The position numbers were made by a program, and so were the translations under genes. From the NCBI RefSeq assembly GCF_019279795.1, contig NC_056743.1:633253658-633317657 (forward strand): a stretch of 64,000 nucleotides of DNA. The letters run 5' to 3'. Shown in pieces: positions 58,221 to 64,000 of the stretch (its first letter is position 1; each line of letters starts with the position of its first letter). Below the pieces are notes generated by a model, which was not told the origin of the DNA, made no database searches, and saw only the letters and a list, made by a program, of their open reading frames with translations. Origin of the DNA: Protopterus annectens (taxonomy: Eukaryota; Chordata; Ceratodontiformes; Protopteridae).

Positions 58221-59935
58221 TAACCCTTTATGAGTTGAAACATAAAAGGAAAAAAATAAAACTAAGCCATAGCTGATTGTTAACAAAACAAATAAGCAGG
58301 AATATAGGCATTCAACTGATTGATAACAAAACAAATATATATGAATGCATGCATCCATCATATACAAAACAATTAAAAATTAATAAAGAGCTCCCCATCA
58401 AAAGAAATAAAATGAAAAACAAAGTTAAAAGTATGTAAGTAAGACAACAGTTGTGTAACTCTGTAGTACATTACAGCATTAACAAAAAGTAATTTACACT
58501 TTCAAGTAAAATGGATAAAACTTTCATGGACTATCTATTCGTGTGGAAGGCAGGTAGGTATATATCACAGGCTTAACACATTTTTGTGGGCTACAAATGC
58601 ACCACCCCGACCTTGCTAATAACTTATACAACACTTTCTGCAATAACTGGTCATGACAAGCATTTCCATAGTGTCAATTAACATTCTTTACAGACATTTT
58701 AATGAAAAGAAATAACTGATATACATGGCTATGCAAACAGCAAGGGACAAAAATGCAGACAGTAAACCAATAGGTGCAGTGTGAAATGTAATACATGAAT
58801 AAGGTTAAAATAAACAATTTTCTTAAAAAAAATAAAAACAAAAGCAGCAGCATACTTTTGTAGCAAGTCAGTTGTTAAATAACAAAGACATTTTGAAAGC
58901 AAATGGCAGTATCAAGATCTCTGGATCCAAACATTGTGCCCTATTAAAACACAAGTTCCATACTTACATCATTACCATTATATTATGCAGATTCAGTGCT
59001 CTGAACACTGTAAATATGCAAATGAGGTATAAGTTCATTAGCATTCATGAATTCCACACTCTATATTATGTGTAGGGTAGGTAAACATGGTATAAGGACC
59101 AATATAATTGCATGCACATGCCCTAGCACTGCAAAGACAATCATTGAAAAGTGTTACCTACTAAGGGCTTAGAAGTGTGAATAATTAGTCTGACTGCAGG
59201 AACAATCAGTGTTTCACAGTCTGTCCTCTTTGATGCACACTTATTGAAGGTGTGTGAGGGAGAAGACATTTACAATAAAGTCTGTGATTGCATTGACTGA
59301 CTTAGGAAAGAAGCATTAGTAACATTTCTATGAATATTTTATGATCACACTTTCTGCCTGATAGCAAAAAATCTGTCTGCAATTCTAAGGAAGTGCATTA
59401 CTTATTGCAACAGATATCAAAAGAAATGCAAATGAGATTGCAGTGTTGTTAGATACTCACAAAATAAAGAGAAGAAAAGAGCTAGTTGCACATATTTGTT
59501 TTATATTTCAGAATTTGGTTAAGTTGCACCTTTAATGAGAACTGATATTAAGTGTGTAGGGTTAATGCCATGGTTTGATGGTTCAAATCTTGAGAGGGAG
59601 TGTTTGTGTAAACATTGTGATATTTAAGGAGCATATGTTCTTGTTTCAAGACATCATTGAGAACATTTCACAAAAGTGCATTTAACTACTTGTTTTACAA
59701 TACTTCTTTTTTCTCTCTGCATCAGTTGTATCAGTCCTTAGCAGTGAATGAGAGATCACTTCCTAAGGTATTGTTGTTGTAAACTCACCTCTTCTCATTA
59801 TCAATGAAAATAGTTGCTATGGATGATGTACCATATAACATTTTGCAAAGTGTGATAACACAAAAGCTGTATGGGCATATCTATCATATCTCACAATTAT
59901 TCATCATGAGACTAATACATTTTATTGCAAACTTT
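58221..59935. other. No gene recognised
   Basis: AT-rich sequence with an imperfect repeat of TTGTTAACAAAACAAATAAG and TTGATAACAAAACAAATATA near 58,277-58,340. No ORF of note. Confidence 0.4.
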
Positions 59936-59939
59936 TATA

Positions 59940-60250
59940 TGATGAGTTGGAAACCAGCTCCCATAATGGTTAAGGTCTTTGCTTCCCACACAGAATGTAC
60001 AAGATTTGATACTTATCTCTGGCCAATGCCTGTGTGGCATTTGCATATTTTCCCCAGTGTCTCAGTTGGGTTTCTCCCAAATCTGTAAAACATGCTGAGT
60101 GTTTCCAGCCCAAACTCTCCCAAGAATAGAGCTGTCGGCAACAACACAATTTGTAGATGGTGCCCTATAGGGAGAAGAGTTGTATAGACCAACTGCTTTG
60201 GGCATCTTCTGTAGTGCACAGTATCCTCAAGATAGAAGAACAAGAATTAT
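59940..60250 (+). mobile_element. Possible tRNA-derived SINE
   Basis: A head with CCATAATGGTTAAGGTCTTT and then ACAAGATTTGATACTT resembles A and B boxes. The core TTTGCATATTTTCCCCAGTG and TCTCAGTTGGGTTTCTCCC resembles the widespread fish SINE core. The 3' border is not certain. Confidence 0.45.
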
Positions 60251-60359
60251 AGACTGTGCACAGTGGCATGCTAGTCACTCAGTGGTGTAAACATATGGCT
60301 CTATGTGATTCATTCATATTGACTAATGTCACTAAATGTGTATGGTATTTGCCAGTAAT

Positions 60360-61900
60360 ACGTGGGTTGAGGACCTGGACTACTCTGACCTATGCTAATG
60401 GTAGGAGGAATGTATTTGCCCCTATTGGCCAGTGTCCACTTGCCAAGCTTGGGGAGAGCTTTGTTGAGTGAAAGCTGGATGTAAAACTAAACAACCTGCC
60501 AAACATGAACTAGGAATTGCTACAAAAAATGTAGGTTCCCAGACAGGATGGAACTTGGAAGTCTATGACATGATGACAAGGAGAAGGCTGGATATCCTGT
60601 GTATCCTGGAGACATAATGGAAAGGTCATTTCAGCTAAGTCACTTGGCTTGGGATCCAGAGGAGAACAGGCTAGAAATGGTGTGGGAATTGTGCTGTGGG
60701 AGAATCCTCAGAAGACAGTGAATGATGTCAACAGAATTAGTGTCATACATATGGCAATCAGACTCCAGCCTAATGATAGGGCAGTATTCATAATTTCAGC
60801 CTATACCCCCAGCAGGGTTGTGATAGAGAGGAAAAGAGTACATTCATACAGCAGTAGCAGGACCTATTAGATAAAGCAGGACCAACATGAATTGGTTTTG
60901 ATAATGGGCTACCTGAATGCACATATCAGGACAGACAGAGCAGTACATGAGAACTGCCTGGGTCTACATGGAAGGGGTAACAGGAATAAAGAAGGAAATG
61001 CCATTGTAGAGTTCTGTTTGGCAAATAGTAGCCATGGTTTAAGAAGAGAGAGACAGTCACAAGATCACATACAACAGTGGTCAACATGTGTAGATTTCTT
61101 CCTGGTAAAGAAAATTTGCTGATGTAGAGTCAGCTGTTGCAAATTCATCTTCAGTGAAACAATTCACCTACAGTATAAACCACTAGTTGCCACAGTCAGC
61201 TGCAAACAGTATTAAGTGAAGGCTCTAAGATCAACAAAGACTAGGCTGAAGACCAAAAAGCTGACTGGAGAGAAAGCCCAAGAGTTGAAGGAATTACTCA
61301 GGGATCTAGCACCTCAAAGAGAAGAGGAAATAGGTGGAATTGAAGAAAAATGACAGCACCTCAAAACAGTATGTGTGAGGACTACAGAACATATATGGAG
61401 CAAAGTTGGGTTTGGTAATGAGGTACATAATGAAAACTAGTGGTGGAATGCAGAGATGGACCAGGAAGTCATCAAAAGACAGAAGGAGTGCAGGAAAAAG
61501 TGACTGATAGAAAAGACTAGGCTAGGTTGGCTAACAAAGGGCAAGGAGAACAGTTGCAATAGCAAAGAACAAGGCATCAGAGGCACCTGCCATCTTCTGG
61601 AAAGTAACTCAGTAGATGGCACAAAGAAACTATATCAGATTGCAAGGCAAAGACAGAAAGATAAAGAAAATAATGAGACACTGTTCATAATGGATGCCAG
61701 CACCTACCTGTTCACCAGACTATAGGACATCAAAGGCAGATGGAAGGAGTACTTCATCAGCTTCTGAATGAAGAAAAATCCACAGAAGCTCTATTTCCCA
61801 AGCACAGCTTGCAATTAGAGAAGAGGAGGAGGAGCCCACAATTGGGGAAGTAAGAAAAGTCCTAAGGAAAATGAAAGAGTGCAGGAAACAGTATATGTGA
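60360..61900 (+). mobile_element. RTE-clade LINE, 5' half (tandem copy a)
   Basis: It carries a 5' leader (GTTGAGGACCTGGACTACTC), then decayed endonuclease text: GEQARNGVGIVLWENPQKTV, MAIRLQPNDRAVFIISAYTP (60,649-60,870), VLIMGYLNAHIRTDRAVHEN and NRNKEGNAIVEFCLANS (60,892-61,122). A later frame gives EEEPTIGEVRKVLRKMKE near 61,825-61,880, the start of the RT linker. The catalytic RT and 3' end are missing. The family is as in the copy at 62,630. Confidence 0.85.
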
Positions 61901-62505
61901 GGACTACAGAACAGGAAATGTGACCAAGCCAGGTAGGGTATTGAGGTGCATTACCATACCAACCAGTCTACTATACAATATTTCCCTCCCACATCTCACC
62001 CATATTACTCTAACCAAACCCCCCTTTTTCTACTGCTTGCAGCTGGTTGTGGAAACTAGTGATTTACCTTGCTGTGTAATAACTGTAATCAGTTAAATAC
62101 ATGCGTGCTCTGTGAAATAATAGAAGCCCTTACTAAGTTGTCCATTTTCTCCTTTTACTTGACCAGTAGACTATACTGCCTATGCCAAGTATTTAGTCTC
62201 AGGAAATGACAGAAAAGCTGTTTTACTTACATCTCTTTGTTGACTGCTTTGTTCTGGCTATAGAGTGATTGTTCAGAGTTATAAATTGACCTATAAATTG
62301 ACGTGAGGGTATGGTTGTCACTAAAGTAGAATGTATTGTGAAAACTCCTCTCAGTGCTGTCTCTTCCTATAGTCAATCACCTTCTTCCTTCATAGAGCAG
62401 GTATATGTCAGATGTTATTACATTTCTCTTTGTTCTAAGACTGTGTAAAACAGTATAAAGATATTGGTAGTGTATTATATTTGTAATAATTTCAGATAAC
62501 ATTTA

Positions 62506-62598
<93 letters not shown>

Positions 62599-62629
62599 TC
62601 ACCAAATAAGCATTGATAGTTACTAGTGA
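61901..62629. other. Spacer between the two RTE copies, with (GT)n
   Basis: No gene. A (GT)n tract of about 85 bp lies at 62,513-62,597. The left edge repeats a short GTGAGGACTACAGAACA motif from 61,375-61,391. Confidence 0.6.
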
Positions 62630-64000
62630 TAAGTAGGTTGAGGACCTGGCCTACTCCAACCTATGTCAGAGACCCATGCTAATGGTGGGAGGGGTGTATA
62701 TGCCCCTATTCACTGGTGTGTGCTTGCCATAAAGCCCAGTAGCCCTGGGTCAATAAGCTACTGACCGGTGGGTGTCTAGTTGAGCAGCCAGGGTTACCTG
62801 GAATAGCTTTGTTGAGCAAAACCTGGACATAAAACCAATCAACCTGCCAAACATGAACTGAAAATTGCTACACTTAATGTAGGTTCACTGACAGGATGCA
62901 GCTTGGATGTGGATGGCATGATGATACGGAGGAGGCTAGACATCCTATGTATACAAGAAACAAGATGGAAAGGCAGAGCAGCAAAGCCATTTGGCTTGGG
63001 ATCCAGAGTCTACCACACAGGAGAGGAGGAGGACAGGCTAGAAATGGTGTGGGAACTGTGGTGAGAGAAAGGCTTCAAAAGGCAGTGAGGGATATCATCA
63101 GAATTAGTGACAGAGTCATGGCAATCAGACTCCAGTGTAATGATAGGGCAGTATTCATAATTTCAGCCTACACCCCACAGTAGAGTTGTGTTAGTATGGA
63201 AAAGAGTGACTTCAGACAGCAGCTGCAGAACCCACTAGTTAAAGCAAGACAGCATGAACTGGTGTTGATAACAGGTGACTTGAATGCACATATAGGAACA
63301 GGCAGAACAGGATATAAGGACTGCCTGGATCCACATGGGTGGGGCAACAGGAATAAAGAAGGAAAGGCCATTTTAGACTTCTGTCTGGCAAATGGATTGA
63401 TAGTAGGCAACACATGGTTCAAAAAGAGACACAGTCACAAGATCTCATACAAGAGTGGCCAACATGCAACTCAGGTAGACTTCTGCCTATTAAGGAAAGG
63501 GCACTAGTGTAGAATCAGTGAGTGCAAAGTAATCCCCAGTGAAAAAGTCAGCTCACAGCATAAACCACTGGTTACCATAATCAGCTGCAAGCAATGGTCA
63601 GAGAAGGCTCTAAGGTCAACATAGACCAGGCTGAAGACCTGGAAGTTGACTGGAGAGAAAGTACAACAGTTTAAGGAATTACTCAGAGTTCTAGCACCCC
63701 AAAGAGAGGAGGAAATTGGTGAGATTGAAGAAGAATAGCAGCACCTCAAAACAGCACATCTGAGCACTATAGAACAGATATGTGGCTAATCCAGATATGT
63801 AAATAAGGTACATAAGGAAAGCTGGTAGTGGAATGCAGTAGTCCAGGAAGTCATCAAAAGAAAGGGAGTGCATGGCAAAAGTGGGAGATAGAAAAGACTG
63901 ACCAGGCTAGGAAGGAATATTTGTTGGCTAACAAAAAAGCTAAGAAGGAGTTGCAATAGCAATGAACAGGGCATCAGAGGCATTCTACCAGCTTCTAGAA
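62630..64000 (+). mobile_element. RTE-clade LINE, 5' half (tandem copy b), runs off the window
   Basis: Same leader as copy a with an extra block near 62,728-62,800. The endonuclease is better kept: QARNGVGTVVRERLQKAV, DRVMAIRLQCNDRAVFIISA (62,896-63,183), then ELVLITGDLNAHIGTGRTGY (active-site Asp and Asn in GDLN), GWGNRNKEGKAILDFCLANG, VGNTWFKKRHSHKISYKSGQ and TQVDFCLLRKG (63,196-63,507). After 63,510 the linker is broken by stops. The end of the window cuts it. Confidence 0.9.

Overview
The window looks like intergenic and intronic DNA from a repeat-rich, AT-rich vertebrate genome. Evidence is one spliced C-type lectin gene of a type common in fishes, long dinucleotide microsatellites, tRNA-derived SINEs, CR1, L2-like, RTE and L1-like LINEs, Penelope-like elements (PLEs), a Tc1/mariner element, a Harbinger relic and several MITEs. 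This mix, with an RTE 3' tail of the fish type, suggests an anamniote, perhaps a non-teleost ray-finned fish or another large-genome aquatic vertebrate. The species cannot be fixed from the sequence alone. No rRNA gene, functional tRNA gene, CRISPR array or bacterial feature was seen.

Layout. 1-2.9 kb: a Tc1/mariner element (341-2378) sits in one copy of an uncharacterised repeat and carries a palindromic MITE of the same family in its right terminal repeat; a (TA)n tract and an RTE-tailed SINE follow. 3.1-7.2 kb: an old LINE fragment is split by a 591-bp MITE with an exact 8-bp target duplication and telomere-like internal repeats, then comes a decayed CR1. 7.7-9.5 kb: SINEs with a CR1-type tail, an 85-bp minisatellite and two (GT)n arrays. 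9.5-12.3 kb: a third LINE family (minus) abuts a young CR1 (plus). 12.9-16.2 kb: two PLE 3' parts flank the C-type lectin exons (13,811-14,293), the only host gene recognised. 17-28 kb: microsatellites, an L2 fragment, a SINE with a 15-bp target duplication, the 3' half of an RTE LINE, a possible PLE 5' part, an L2 3' end and an L1-like fragment. 28.9-34.3 kb: a small LTR-element fossil and an almost full-length L2-like LINE. 36-45.6 kb: a PLE with about 300-bp inverted arms, and a long PLE split by a young CR1. 46-56.3 kb: a 31-bp minisatellite and a full-length L2-like LINE split by a near full-length CR1 whose ORF1 has an SGNH-esterase block. 57.5-64 kb: a Harbinger MYB-like relic beside a (TA)n tract, a SINE-like unit and two tandem RTE 5' halves, the second running off the window.

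How it fits together. The autonomous LINEs CR1 and RTE and the short SINEs carrying their 3' tails form two LINE-SINE partnerships. Nested insertions give a relative order: L2 and PLE copies are older than the CR1 copies within them, and the split LINE at 3.1 kb is older than the MITE within it. The lectin gene appears to be the only host coding content, and its remaining exons, if any, were not found.
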